A stretch of 64,000 nucleotides of DNA from Paragonimus westermani (taxonomy: Eukaryota; Platyhelminthes; Trematoda; Plagiorchiida; Troglotrematidae). The notes beneath the pieces are model-generated. The model saw only the letters and a program-made list of their open reading frames with translations, was not told where the DNA came from and did no database searches. The stretch spans positions 186,001 through 250,000 of the forward strand of contig QNGE01000421.1 of the NCBI GenBank assembly GCA_008508345.1, written 5' to 3'. Shown piece after piece: positions 10,102-23,300 of the stretch (the stretch's first letter is position 1; each line of letters starts with the position of its first letter). A program made the translations under genes and the position numbers.

Positions 10102-13100
10102 ACATAACAGTACACAATCGGAGTCCACGTAGATGCTCTAAGTTGACTTGCATTCACTTCACGGATAGCCGACAATTTTGTGGTTAATCTATGTTCACGG
10201 TTGACTCGAGGACGGGTGTCGACATGTGGCACATTGAACCCAAAATGCTGAAAATCAGTACGTGCCAGAAAGAGACCGTTACCAGTAAAGAGCTGTAGCA
10301 AACGTTTAACGTTATCTCTTCGACGATCACTGTAATAAAGCGGGACACGTAAATCATGCTCAGCAGTCTGCCTACTTGGGCGTTCACATAATCAGCCAGT
10401 TCTACAATGCCCGTGATCCGTGCAGTGTGTAGAATATTGGTGAGCTGATGACCAAGGTAATTGCTGAGTGGGTCTGGAATGCAGTCCGTGGAAGTATGTT
10501 GCCAAAACAAAAAGACTTCGTTTGTGCGATGCAACTGTCGATGTTTAACCATTCGTTCGCGAAAACAGTTGCTAAAAGGTATTTAATCAAGCAGCACCTA
10601 CTCTGCATATATACCCACAGAAATTCCAACACCGGCTTGGCCAATGGCATGGAAAGTAGGGTCCAAAGGCAAGTGCACACTGAAGCCGCGTGGTGGAGCG
10701 GCTGACGGAGATTAAAGATGTGACACTGTGCTAGAACCTGTGACTGTGTTTCATCAAGACAACCGATGTTGATGTTTTAGGTCTAAAAACTACTCCCCAA
10801 AGTCACCTGCTGACCTATTTACGCAACTGTTCGGACGGTAAACTTGGCAAGTCTAAGTAGTGTTCGGGGGCCAGTAAAGGATTGTATACGTCAGACATAG
10901 AAACCTTGGTTTTTAACAAACTGTCATTGTGTCTATGCTTTCTGTCGAGAGCGGAAAATGAAGTAAGTTTCCAATGTGTGTCTGAAAACCAGACTGGGGT
11001 CACCAAGTAATTAGTTTTATGACCAAAGATTAGGAAACGAGAGGGAATGTGTTGGCGAGGTACAGTTTAACATGAGGGCGAAGCCGGCCGGTGAAACCTT
11101 GGCCAAATAGCTATGACAGAAAGATGACAAAATTCACAATTAATATATGCTTGAGTTCACAAATTTGAGGACGGAGTACTTCTCGACTGCTCAGGCTGAT
11201 AAAGGTATGTAGCTTGAAGAACCCCACCTGGAGCTATCGGTCCAAAAGTAAACTAACCCGCTACTGAAGTAAACAGGTGGTCCAGCTCATAACAACCAAG
11301 CGATTCCCCAGGATGCGGACTGGAGAACGAACTTCTACATGAAAGCCAACTACAAATAATCGGGCGCAGAAAACGAGCATTTGTACTACCCAGTTGTGGT
11401 GAACTAACGGTTGGAAGCCGGGTCTTTATAAAACGTCCCAAAAGTTCTTTGACGTTACTATAAAGTGACATGTATTACGCCTCGACAAATGGTCTTAAGG
11501 TGAACCAACGAGAGCACATGTGCTCCCGAAAAAATGACGTCCGTCTGGCTAACTCTCAGTAGGAGGTATTGACAATTCCAGTCTCCACCAACCTTGAACG
11601 ACCACGCAGGATGGACTAAGAATCACTTCGATCATCACTGACGTCAACGGGTACGTGAAGTGTGAATAACTGGAACCCAGTCGAACGGGGTATGAACCAA
11701 TTTGTTCACTGGTCTGCAGTAACTAGTGATGTGTCTTAACAGTCCTGTCGCGCTTCCATTGCATGGCCGGAGAGACCTTCCACATCAGATACGCCTTCGT
11801 TGATGAGTCCTTGAACGGCTGTACTGCATCTTCCATAACCTCCTGCGGAGTACATTAGGTCTCTTAGATGGAATGACCCCATCAGAAATTGGTATGAACC
11901 AAATAACTACTGATCACCTGCCCCCGATGAATTCTGGACTTCATGATCTTTAGTAGCAATGGACCAACCAGATACTGCTAAAGACGAACCGTGTTTACCA
12001 TATATTGTTCAATAAAACGGGAACCGTGAAGTGCGGAGAAACTGAAAATTCCAAGACTCGTAGTCATTTCAAAAAGGTCACCTGGACGATCGATACCGAA
12101 GGTCGAACAAGCGTTTGGATTGTATACTGCAAATCAGTCTGCTCAATACTTGACAGGCTTTATCATCCTCAAGTGAACTGTAGGGTGGTATTATTTAATG
12201 TTCAGTTCACCAAAAAGTATATACCTAAATCCATGGGTTTATACAAAACAGTGGCGACCGCTGCGTGATTGACAACCCTAACATGGACCTCTTCGTCGAA
12301 TGCCATTAAGGTTATCATTTGTAGATATAATCAGTATCGCATCCATTTTGGTTGGAAATACTAAATGAAAACGCCCCTGTAAAGTCGTAAAATGTCGTAT
12401 TCACGTGGTACTGACAGAAACTGGCGAAGTTGTAGCACTATTTCCACGCGAATAATTGCGGCCTGATCTGTCAGATATCTCTACTAAAGCCAGTTTCCAA
12501 ATATTTGTTCATGCGGTTATGGCCGCCGGGCGATAATCGGCCCAGAGCAAAACTTTCCGCAGGGCGGGTTTTCAAATATCCTGAATCCACAAATCGGGAG
12601 CAAGCCACTTCGGATTTCTTTCGCAGGAAAAGGCCATTAGCTGGGTCAGGGCGATAGGCTGTTTTTCTGATATTCAAGATAACGCATATTAGTTCGTTTC
12701 TACCATGTCACGCCACCCCAACACATCACAAATCCCGTTTCAATGTTGGGCTCCGTGGCAACGAACGGTAGAAATTTACCAAATCTTTTTAACTTCTCAA
12801 TGGTTCCCCCATCACATTGATTGTATCGCTGTCATTTTTGTGTGATTCGAATCAGGTGTCAAACGACACAATATGCTCCTACAATATGGGTCTAATGGAG
12901 TCTTCAAAGCCGCCTTAGTTGACTGCCTACTAAATAATGGAACGAGTGGAACGTACTGAAATCTCAACATTGTGAACGAGTTTTACTGGGGAACGTTCCA
13001 ACTAAACCAAGTAAGGTGCGTACATTCGATATGTTTGTGATTATCCCTATAAGGGAGTTTGTTCGGTTCTAACTACAAACGCTTCATTACTCTGATCCAG

Positions 13101-13991
13101 TGTGTTTCCGCTACGATCGGTTAAAAAATCCTATTTAATTATAACGATTTTAGAGAAAGCCAAGCTTACCACAAAAGGCACTCGGTTTATCCCGAACCAG
13201 CACCTGGATACACAAGCGCAACAGGGAATTGAAAAACGTACAGAAGACAAGATGATGGCTCACGAAGGTTCGGAGATACAATACACTAGGTCAGCTGATA
13301 TGTGAGGAGTTAACTGTTCGTCACTGCGAAAGAACTTCTTTCTCATGATGAATAATTGTGCTTGTGTGTTCACCAAAGTCTCGATCTGCAGATACAAACG
13401 AAGTGAATTAGATCCTAAGTCTGCTGCTTCTATCGATCGGCCTTTTGGGGTCAGCTCAATTTTGCTAGTCAACCGACAACTCTGGTATGTACTTACAGTC
13501 GGAAACTGGACAACCGTGATAAACGAAGAATTAGGGTTGTGCATATAGACTAGTTCATCCTGGATTAGATTTTCTTGCTAGATAGACACTCCTCGATGAG
13601 CATATATTCTCCTTGTGTGTTTGATCTGTGAGGGCTGATCGTTACTGATTGTTTTTCCCGTTTCTATAGTTCACCACTGTAATCGTCAAGAACTTTCCCT
13701 CGTGTACAAATTTGAAATTTGTGTAAATCCTCCAGGTCCTCTCTAAGAACACCTTGACTTCGTCACATTTATGTGCACGAAGTACACAAATACCTTTTGG
13801 AAACTTCGTAAGCCGTAATGCGTTATCCAAAATCTTGTGAAAGGACCACATTATTATTTGAGTCAATTTAGCTATGCAAGTTTAGAATTTGGATAAAGGT
13901 CGTACATAATTTCAGCAGACGTCCTCTTTGTGTAAGGTTTCAAAAACGTATGTATACATTCATTGTGGAAGTAATAAGTGAATATTTCATT
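10102..13991. other. Intergenic, no supported gene
   Basis: No gene could be supported. Short overlapping open frames on both strands around 10184-10705 and a GC-richer stretch around 12470-12680 were inspected. They show no recognisable domain, splice structure or repeat partner in the window. Confidence 0.5.
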
Positions 13992-14372
13992 TTCAAGTTG
14001 ACCATCACTCACATTTGATCGCAGCGTTCGCATTCAGATAGACTTTCCAACCAGCCTCATTCGAATAGAAGCACTGAACCCGAATTTCGCTCTCATTAGA
14101 GCTCGTCACTAGTGCATATCCTTGCTACGGCTGGTCGAGATATGAACTCCGGCCATTCCAATCATGACGCAACCGTGTTAACCACTGCGCAATTGACCTC
14201 ATATTAGGCACAACCGAATGATCAAATCTGAACGCTCAAACACTCTCGCTTGTGAGTAACGATCAGGTTGGCCGATCGTCTCGAGAGGAGACAGTTACCG
14301 CCTGTTAACTTCAATCGATAACTCCGCGATTAGGACTTCCGAGACAGGTCGAGATCACAGAACTCATTAAAC
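13992..14372 (-). mobile_element. tRNA-like hammerhead element, copy 2 (full length, decayed)
   Basis: This is an inverted full-length relative of the 3993-4374 element, of nearly the same length (381 bp). It aligns from the 5' sequence TGAGTTCTGTGATCTCGACC to the 3' end CAACTTGAA with scattered substitutions and very few indels. The A and B boxes are kept, but the ribozyme is damaged (separate entry). Imperfect flanking octamers, GTGAATAT (13978-13985) and GTGAATGT (14380-14387), could be a worn target-site duplication. The two copies lie 9.6 kb apart in opposite orientation and could pair in a long transcript. Confidence 0.8.
14071..14120 (-). pseudogene. Hammerhead ribozyme relic (copy 2)
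   Basis: In element orientation the core reads GTGACGA (14109-14103) instead of CTGAYGA, so the essential C3 is now G. Stem II (GCTC/GAGC) and GAAA remain. The stem III octamer ACTCGAGT has become ATTCGGGT, which is still self-complementary if G-U pairs are allowed. The first stem I pair is lost. The C3 change alone should abolish cleavage by what is known of the hammerhead core. Confidence 0.75.
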
Positions 14373-17300
14373 CTGATAGGTGAATGTGCTTTACATGGAC
14401 GACTATGAATTCTTCAAAATCACATGAATACATACCAATAAAATGTACGTTCTGTGTAAGCTGTTATGATATCTAATTATAGTAAGAGAAAACCTTGCTA
14501 TACTACTTAATGGGTGCATCTCGACTTATTATATATTTGGTTCAGATGTGGTTACTAGTTGTCGTTGTTTAGTTCTTTTTTTTCCAAGTAGGTATATCGT
14601 GTAGTAAACATTCGAGGGTTTATTTTTCCAGTGTACCAATGAATTAAATGTTGCATGATTATATAGTGACCTTCATGGGAACTTCTCAAATGTAGATGTT
14701 AAACAGTAATCCAAACAATTTTCGTCAATGCATTTAGCGCTTCAATGAACCACTTTGTTAACGGTTACTTTGTCGTTTTTAGTTCGTGATAGCCACGGCC
14801 ACACAGAGCACAAAGAAAAACGTCAAGTTTCTACAAAACACATCCGTGTGCGCATGTATGCATGTTCACGATTAATCTTCTGTGAAGTTTGCGAGAACTG
14901 CATCTCGAGTTAGTGCAGTTCACATGATTGTTTGGGAGACTAAATAACCGGATGTTATGGGAATTAATTTATCAGTTATTCTAGTTCCTTCCCACGATAT
15001 TTCAAATTTCTGGGGGAAAGTAAATCTCACGGTGCCCGTAAATTATTTTTGTATCAAGTGTTGTTTCAAAGAAACCGTCGAAACGTGTTTGGTATACATG
15101 GACACGCTTTAGTATCTTTCAAATAATTATTTCGTATTCCAAGTTAGTTACCTTTAAAAGCACGACCGTGTATACAGTCATTGTGATCTATAACTTCCAA
15201 CTGGCAGCCCTACTTTGTCCACGAACAGGGACCGCTATCGAACAGTGTCCAAAGATATTTCCAATATCACTCCTCCTGAATGAATGCAAAAACGAGTTCA
15301 CCTTTGTCCGACTACACACTGGTAATTAGGCCTAATTCCTCTGGCCACAATTGTTACTATGTATATACAGAGCGGTACTAATGATATCCGGCCGATTCGC
15401 CAGGGAAATTAATGAATAGTTTTGTGCAGAAAAGAAATCTTAAAAGTGATCATATATAGACAGTTGTCCACAGAATGGCGATTCGTGCTCTAAGCAATTA
15501 CACCTGCCTCATGTTAAGTGTAGAATTTTCGTAATGGCTAAAGCGGATCCGTGAAAAAACAGCCGAAAAATGAAATAGTCAAACTACTCAATAAATGAGT
15601 ATCCTTGTCGTTCGCATGTTCTCTGTATGGCCTGACATTTTCACACTGTCATCGTTATGCACAAATACCATGTGGCGTGACAAGAGATGGAAAAGTTTAT
15701 CGTGTGAATCGAATACCATATCTCATGCTTGGTTTAGTATCTTCAAGTCGGGTATACCCGAGCGCAGATGTATGAAATTTTGGTGAGAATTTGAACTGTC
15801 GGTCTTTTTGAAGACAAATACAGCAACCTTGCGAACCATCTTTATGCAGTGGATACCGTGTAACTGCAGTTCATTCAAAGATTACTGATTCCTCGTTTAC
15901 ACCGGTAAACAATGGGAGCTATGAGCTGAACTAAAAACCCTGAAGGAAATCTTTCAGACGCATAGCCTAGATTACGCAAACGGATCCTAATGTATTGACC
16001 TGTTTTAGGGGACAAGAAAGAAATATTAGGTAGTTTGTCCTCCTAATGAGAGTGCGGTGATGAGGTGGGGTTCTTGAGTCGTTATTCAAATATCGTGCTA
16101 GATATACGCATAAATAGTTTTTACATACATTCACTTGATAAAGATTATGAGTCAAATAAGGATTTCTACGTGAATATTCTACTGTGGAGCTTACAGTGAA
16201 TGGGGTTTCAAGACTGCGTCGATAGGCGTTATAAATCTACCACCCGAGTTTTGAATAATAGTTCGACAGTTCGGTGGTACAAAAAGACTGGTGGTCTGTT
16301 CATGAAGGTTACAGTGAATGCGATGCATCTCTCTGATAGTAAGTGTCCGAGTGGAGAGTGGTAATCGATTGTTGTTGGTCGTGTGAACAATCTGTAGTGC
16401 CTCAGTAGCATTCAGTCGGTTATGTGCATTTGGAAAATGTTGAACCGTGGACGAAGCTAGTTTTCAATTTTGTGTTCTTTGCATAATCGGTATGACGCTT
16501 TGATCTGTTAGACGTTCAGACTACCTTGAAATATACCCGGCCACACAAAGATGTAATACCTCATCCGTCCCGATTATGTTCATGTTAAAAAAGTCCTTTT
16601 CTTAATTTGTATGTAACTGTTGAATTGGCCTGGAATGGTAGTTTACAGTTAACCTTAATTGCTGGGGTTTAGGTTGTGGTGTAGATAAAGACAGATGGGA
16701 CTGAATACTGGATGCTTTTTGACGCGAAACTCAGCCAGCTGATGAGCGTACTGTCAGTGTCATTAGCTTAGAAGTGTATCAGCAGTACAGAGTTTTTCCT
16801 AAGTATATCAGACGGTACTTCATAGCCTAACCTAACCACAACCGATACATGACTGGTTTATTCTTGAAGCGGTTTTCGTTGAGAACGTCCTGGGTAAGCC
16901 ACTTGCGGGAGCTGAAACGTTAAGGTATATCCCCTCCCAATGTATTAACCAAAATTTGTTAAACACGCTACTCAAACCCATTTGTTCTGAAGATAGCTTG
17001 ACCCCAAATATTTAGCGTCCTACCTGATTCATTGCAGCAAAGCGGTATTACCTCTTTCAAATACATTTCGCTTTAGGCACACAATTTTGATTTACAAAAA
17101 AATTCGATGAACATATGATACTTTTGCAGTTTTTTTCTCATATTACAAAGAGCAGAACAAACACAGAGGATAAAGAAATGTGCACACTGAATAGTTTCGG
17201 TTTAATCGTAGGCAGTGTGTTCACTGTTCGTCCGCTAAAGTAACGATATTGAAATACACTGATGTGATTCAAAGTTTCGTCTAATTAACAAGCTTATGTG

Positions 17301-20300
17301 CAAAAAAAACTCGCGAAAGTCAGTCTTCTTCTACGACTAACAATTTTCATTAGAACAACAGTCATATGATCCGTTGGATAGTTTCGGATAGAACTATTCT
17401 GATTGCTTAAGATGCACACTTGACTGTAGATGCTACTGTGAAAAATAGGCTTTTCTAATTTCGTCACTATATTCCATGACTGATAGCAATGCTGACAGAT
17501 ATGAACGGAGCACCACACAACTTCCACAGAATTCTAATCCGACCTCTTTTGACAAAACACTCGCTAGGCTGGAGCTTCTTTGTCTCTGGTCTACGCATAG
17601 ACTGCTTTCTAGCTCAACTTGCAGCTGTACTCATGTCCACGGTGAACATCTGGATACCGTGTACTTGATGTATGTGTGGCCGAAGCAAATCTTCTAAGAG
17701 TTGTTCTGGTAACTTGACTGAATGAAAAAGCAGAAACTATCCCGTTGATTTCAGCTAATGCTCAAACAAAGTATGCGTCCTACCGCTTACAGAACACAAA
17801 CAAGATTTAAAATTCAACAAAGTGCTTCTTTCGAAGATCCGGGCTGAGAACTTCAGGAAATGAGCGGGGTTCATTCCACTTGAACCCCTATCGAATTAGA
17901 AAAAAGAAGGGGGCATACAAAGAATCCACTCGAAGTAGGCTACATAACACAAATAAATTGCTCAATGATACTGTCAAATAATCGAAACGAATAGATCTTC
18001 CAGGGTTCTCTGTAAGGTTCTGTTGAACCGGTCAAAGCTTGTTTACTCGCCTAGGACTTCTACTCCGTTGATTGTCTAGCTATGTCAAAATACGAACTAA
18101 CAAAATTTCACTAAAAATCACGATCGTTAGCTTATTACGTACTACCCGAATAAAACAAAAGTGAGGACGGTTTATACTAGTTTCAGACAACGATGCAAAA
18201 CAATACCGTATTGTGTCAACGAAAGTCAGAAAAATGACCAGTTAATGTTCAGACGATGTGCTGATGCACTACATCAATTTTTCATTCCTCTCTGCATTCA
18301 GGACCATTCGTCGCTTGAACAAAGTTTACAATTCATAGTTTTGAGCCATCAAATTATGCTGAATCCAGTAGTTCAAGCCTAGTGTTTCCGATTGGTTCAC
18401 ATTTGGTTCACTGTGATTGGTCAAAGTAGAATTTCACTTTATCTGTGCTGTACAGTACACTATTTAAGAAAACGTGGTAAGTTATTTGTGGCTGTTTTTT
18501 AATATATGTAAGTCGGAAACAATTTTTGTGGGTTGCTAACTTTTTATTTTGAAAACTGATAAATTTTCATCAGAACAGCAGGAAGCCATACATCAAGCGA
18601 GGCCGACATGTATTACGTCATTTGCCGAACAAAAGTTAAATCTGACCATGTAGACGAATTTACAGAGTATCAACAAATAAACAGACGGAATGCTTAAAAC
18701 AGTCAATCCTCTTTATCCTGATGAATTGATCATAGAAGTTACCATGTTTTGTTAGCGTATCCTTCTAGCTGACCTTCCATACAGCCGGTTGACTGATTTG
18801 CCCACCCCCCCTAGGTGTAGACACTCACGACAAGTTTATAAGACGTTGACTTCCTGGAGGTGCCACTGCTATAGGAAGTGCGGATCAATATATGATTTTG
18901 CTTGTCATGCATGGAAGAAAACCGGATTCGGTTTAGTTCACGCTATTGGATGTTTACTCCTCACAGCACATCCAAATGACAACCGAGTGATTTCGAAGCA
19001 CTCGATAGTGGAATCAATATCAAAATTATTTTTGTGCATTCATGTCCATTTTTATTTAATATACATAAGAAATATTTCACCAAAAATCGCTGACATTTAT
19101 GTAAATGAATATATATATATGCACATTGACGACGTTACTTGGTGTGTAACATAACTAACTAAGATCAAGATTTAGTTCTTTAAAACATAGAAATAGAACT
19201 GGAAGACTATTTTGGAGACCGTCAGTTGATGTTAACTTAACATAACAAACTTGCGAAATCTCACGCAGGTTCACTCTCTACTGACCACTTTACTGTTACT
19301 GATATTCCACTAAAACTTCCACGTCATTTTTGACGTTCGCAACACCAAAAATTGCCCAATTATCTTGAAGTGATATCTTTTTTTGACCGTTACCCTGTTG
19401 ATTCTATCATTTTCCAATTATAATCGTTGGACGCATAGCAGTAGATGGCGTTATTGCACATCGCCTACCCTATCATCTCAAATTTGGGAGGGCGTTTTTT
19501 TATCTAGAATGTTTTGACGATTTGGTTTTAAAGCTTCTTCATTCATTATCTTATCTCCTCAAGATATTCAACAAACTTGCCTTCCACTGCACTATTGGAC
19601 AGTTTTCTAAACCTATGTTTACACGAGCGTCTTCCTACAAAGTTTTGCTTTTCTCTAACCCCTACGTTAATCTTCTATTAAACACAATAATTATGAATTT
19701 AAAAGAACGGTTGGTGAGTGAAAAACAGTTGCATAAAATTATGTGCAAACTAATAATTTGCCAAATGTGTTACTGTTTTGTGTTTTATAACCCGTTGTTC
19801 ACTGGCTGAATATCTATTCATCAACAGTGAGAACTACTAATGATTGTACCTGGGTGAGCAGATATCTGTTAAACTAGAAAAAGTCAAGTTTTGCAATTAC
19901 GTCCACATTGTTCATGGTAGCAACAATTTCAAACTTTTGGTGATCGGTGGAACCAAGTTTGACAAACAAAAACAGCGTCATGCTCACAAACGTATGTAAT
20001 CCATGTCATCAGCATGAACTAGACGACATGTTTTGACTAACTGTCTACACTCTTACTGATCAAACGTTGTTGTGCTCAGTGAAGCATGTGAGTAGATTTG
20101 TCTGAGATTGATATGAAGTAGCGAAATAGAAACGGTAGGTTTGGATCTCACAGTATGCTCCAGCTGTTTGATGAAGTGTTTCAGGAAAACCAGTATTCAT
20201 GATAGGTTTCTTAAACTCAAGGTTTTGTTATTAAGTGAAATTGGTGGTTGACACGGCAGCTCGTTTATTCTGAAACAGGCCCGAAGTTAACAGGTAAAAG

Positions 20301-23300
20301 CAATCACCGAGTATTTGCATCATCTAACTGAAGCTTATTCTAGAATTACACAGATCGAATTGTTCCTTACAAATGTTTCAATTGTCTTCCTTGAATTGTT
20401 GATTCTTATCGTTCCTTGATCGCATTCGTTTCAATATCCGGTATTGTCATGAAAAAGGATTGTCTTCTCACTTCATGCAAAAACGTCACAGTTAACAATG
20501 CCCTAGTTTGAGCTCATTAATAATTATCGACAGAACTAGAAAACTGTATGTTACGGGTCAAATAATCCAAGCTACTCAGTCACGGGTTCCATGAACGTTG
20601 CTTGGGGCAGAGTAATTAGCACGACTGATGCTAATTTGAAAAATGTTCCGCCTGAATGGACACGGTCCATCTTGTGACAAAAGTTTCATTGGTAAATGTT
20701 GGGACTAATGTTCATGAGGGATAGTTTCATGACCAGTAGAATAGAACAGAAGATGCGAGTTGTTGAAATTAAGGGGGCTGATTCCAAATTTCAGTCAGAC
20801 AGTTTGATTTCAGAAATTTGAATGCAGCGTACTTCGAATGTTTTTCTAGTAGTGCTTGTACTCTAATATTCCAGTTGTTCACAGGATCAGTTCGATAGTC
20901 CACTGCTGATTTACTTGTCCAACTCAATTACTCTCAGGAGTGCGCAAAATGTAGATTTAGTTTTATACGTTTAATGGAACGGCATTTGGATTGTTATCTA
21001 TATTTACCACCCAAGGTGGTCACGATACTATTCGTTGCCTAAGAACGATGGGTGATATATATCGTTGGCTTGAACACATTTTTGACAAACAGCTATTAAG
21101 GAAAGTAGGATTCAGGAGTGATAAACCGAAATACATCAGGTTACCGACTTACACACATTTGGGTGCTAAACATTTTGTAAAATATGTTTATTGGTCCATA
21201 AATCAAGGATGACATTTTATGAATAAAAACCCAAGTTTAGGTGACACCAATTCGACCAACGTAAATATTTACAGCACATCTCGAACACCCAGTTTGAAGG
21301 CGTCATGTAGGCAATCTACCATAAGGTGTGGTAGCTACAAGGGTCTTCGGGAGCAGCAGTATTTTCGTGCACATCAGCAACTGTAAGTCTGCCAGACTTG
21401 GTGATCGGTGAAACATGACTCAATGCAGTATTTTGAATAGCATCGATTACTTTCAGGCGTTCTTATTTGCCTGACGTCGGTGGGCCGTGACAGTTTCAAA
21501 ACCAACTTCTAGTTATGATCAGTGTGATCCGATGGGCAGGCCATCTTTAGGATAAGTAAAGGCTAATATGGTTTGTGAGTTAATTGAGTGATTTAATGAA
21601 CAGTCTATACGCCCAAATGAGTGCGGATTAGTTTTTACTTACCACAATGGCATGTGGTTTATGCAAATAACTGCCGATACACGTTTACGTGGAAAGTAAT
21701 CAAAATTCCTGCCATTATCGATTGAAGATATTTGTTTTGTTTCCAAGATTTATCCCATCAGTGTACTGGGGACAGAAGTAATGTGCCCAACCTGATCACT
21801 GATACGATGCACTTTTTTCGGTGAGGTTGGCGCTATAAGTTTGGAAAACCTTATACCAACAGAGGAGGTAAATTTGAATAGTTAACATCACATAAACTTA
21901 TGTTTGAAAGATATTTTGGCAATTCACACCCAGTATATTAAAATATCACTGGGTATTTGGAATGAAGTTTACATAGATGTAATGAGAGTGACACGCTGGT
22001 ATTGATGAGAATACTTGGAAGTTCCACTGGTTAACTTTAGCTATCTAAGGGTTAATGTGGGTTTTGCACCTTTCTGTAAATTACGCTTTTTTAACACTAT
22101 TTTTAATCTTCATGGTTGGCACAACAGTATTATTTGTATAGATGTTTCTTCGTTTGATCTGTTCGACTTTCAATTTTTGGTCACCATCACGACTTAACAC
22201 AAGTGTGAATCGCTGGCTCCTATTTTTCTCATCACTACTCCAGTCATAGCTGAGGGCTCTGTCATGTGTTGAGTAAATTTGTCCACATATCCTTGGTATT
22301 AAAAATTGTGGTTCGTTAGAGCCGGTGTCTGAAATCGCCACTTCAATTATGCTGACTGGCTAACAATCAACATGGGTTTTAGGAACGAGAAACCTGGCTA
22401 GTTAACTTAAAACCAGACAGGAATAAACGGAAATTAAATGTGCATTTATAAGTTGTTTTCTTTCACCAATCGGCAGACACGCTCAGTCTTTCACTTACCT
22501 TGATATACTATTTCAACCGTGCAAATATCAGTGGATGTTCAACACTGTTGAGCATGTAAAATACTGTAACCCCCAGTCCCACTCTACTTTCTGCCCCAAC
22601 CTCCATCGGGTGAAGGCAAAACTACAAATACCGTCGAACAATTTTATTGCATTTCCACTGTTCCACATAACCCAAAACGTGCGTACACTTCCAAACAGCT
22701 AGCAGCTAACACAGAAAGAAGCCACGGTTGGAGTAAGGGAAAACCTACTAGCAAACTTTCATCCTCCAACCCGTGACCTTTATAGAATGGAATGCACGCT
22801 AAAGTTAAGTGAATCCTATTGCTGTCATGTATTCAGTTGCCCATACGTGTGCGTTTCTGGGGCAGAAGTCGATTCCGTGTTCATCGATCCCCTCAGTGTA
22901 TCTCACCGATCACCCGCTCATTCATCTCTCGGAGTAAGAACCAGTTAATACGGGACGGGGAGACCGGAAGCGGACGCTGACATGATCACATTCAATATTT
23001 CATCATGACCGTGTATCAGTAGGCTGATACAATTAACGATGTGTTGGTGATCTGTTAACACGCAGTCTTCTACACACTCAAACATAAAATATCAACATAG
23101 CTTCATTTTTGATAATCATTCTAAACGGGACTTGACCGGCCCTCACAGAGATCTTGTTCAGTAAATATACCGTCTTCTTTTTGTAAGACCTAATTTGATC
23201 GTATTAAACTGACAACCTTCATGGGTGAGATAAACGCAACTAGATTTGATGAGTGGATTCAAATTTTGTCTGGCGTAATGGAAAAGAATGAGCGGAACAC

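Noticed and set aside
16739..16780. Other CTGATGA occurrences (for example 16742, 24496, 45342, 62169) as hammerhead candidates
   Set aside because: None is followed by a stem II and GAAA, nor by a strand that pairs to form stem I.
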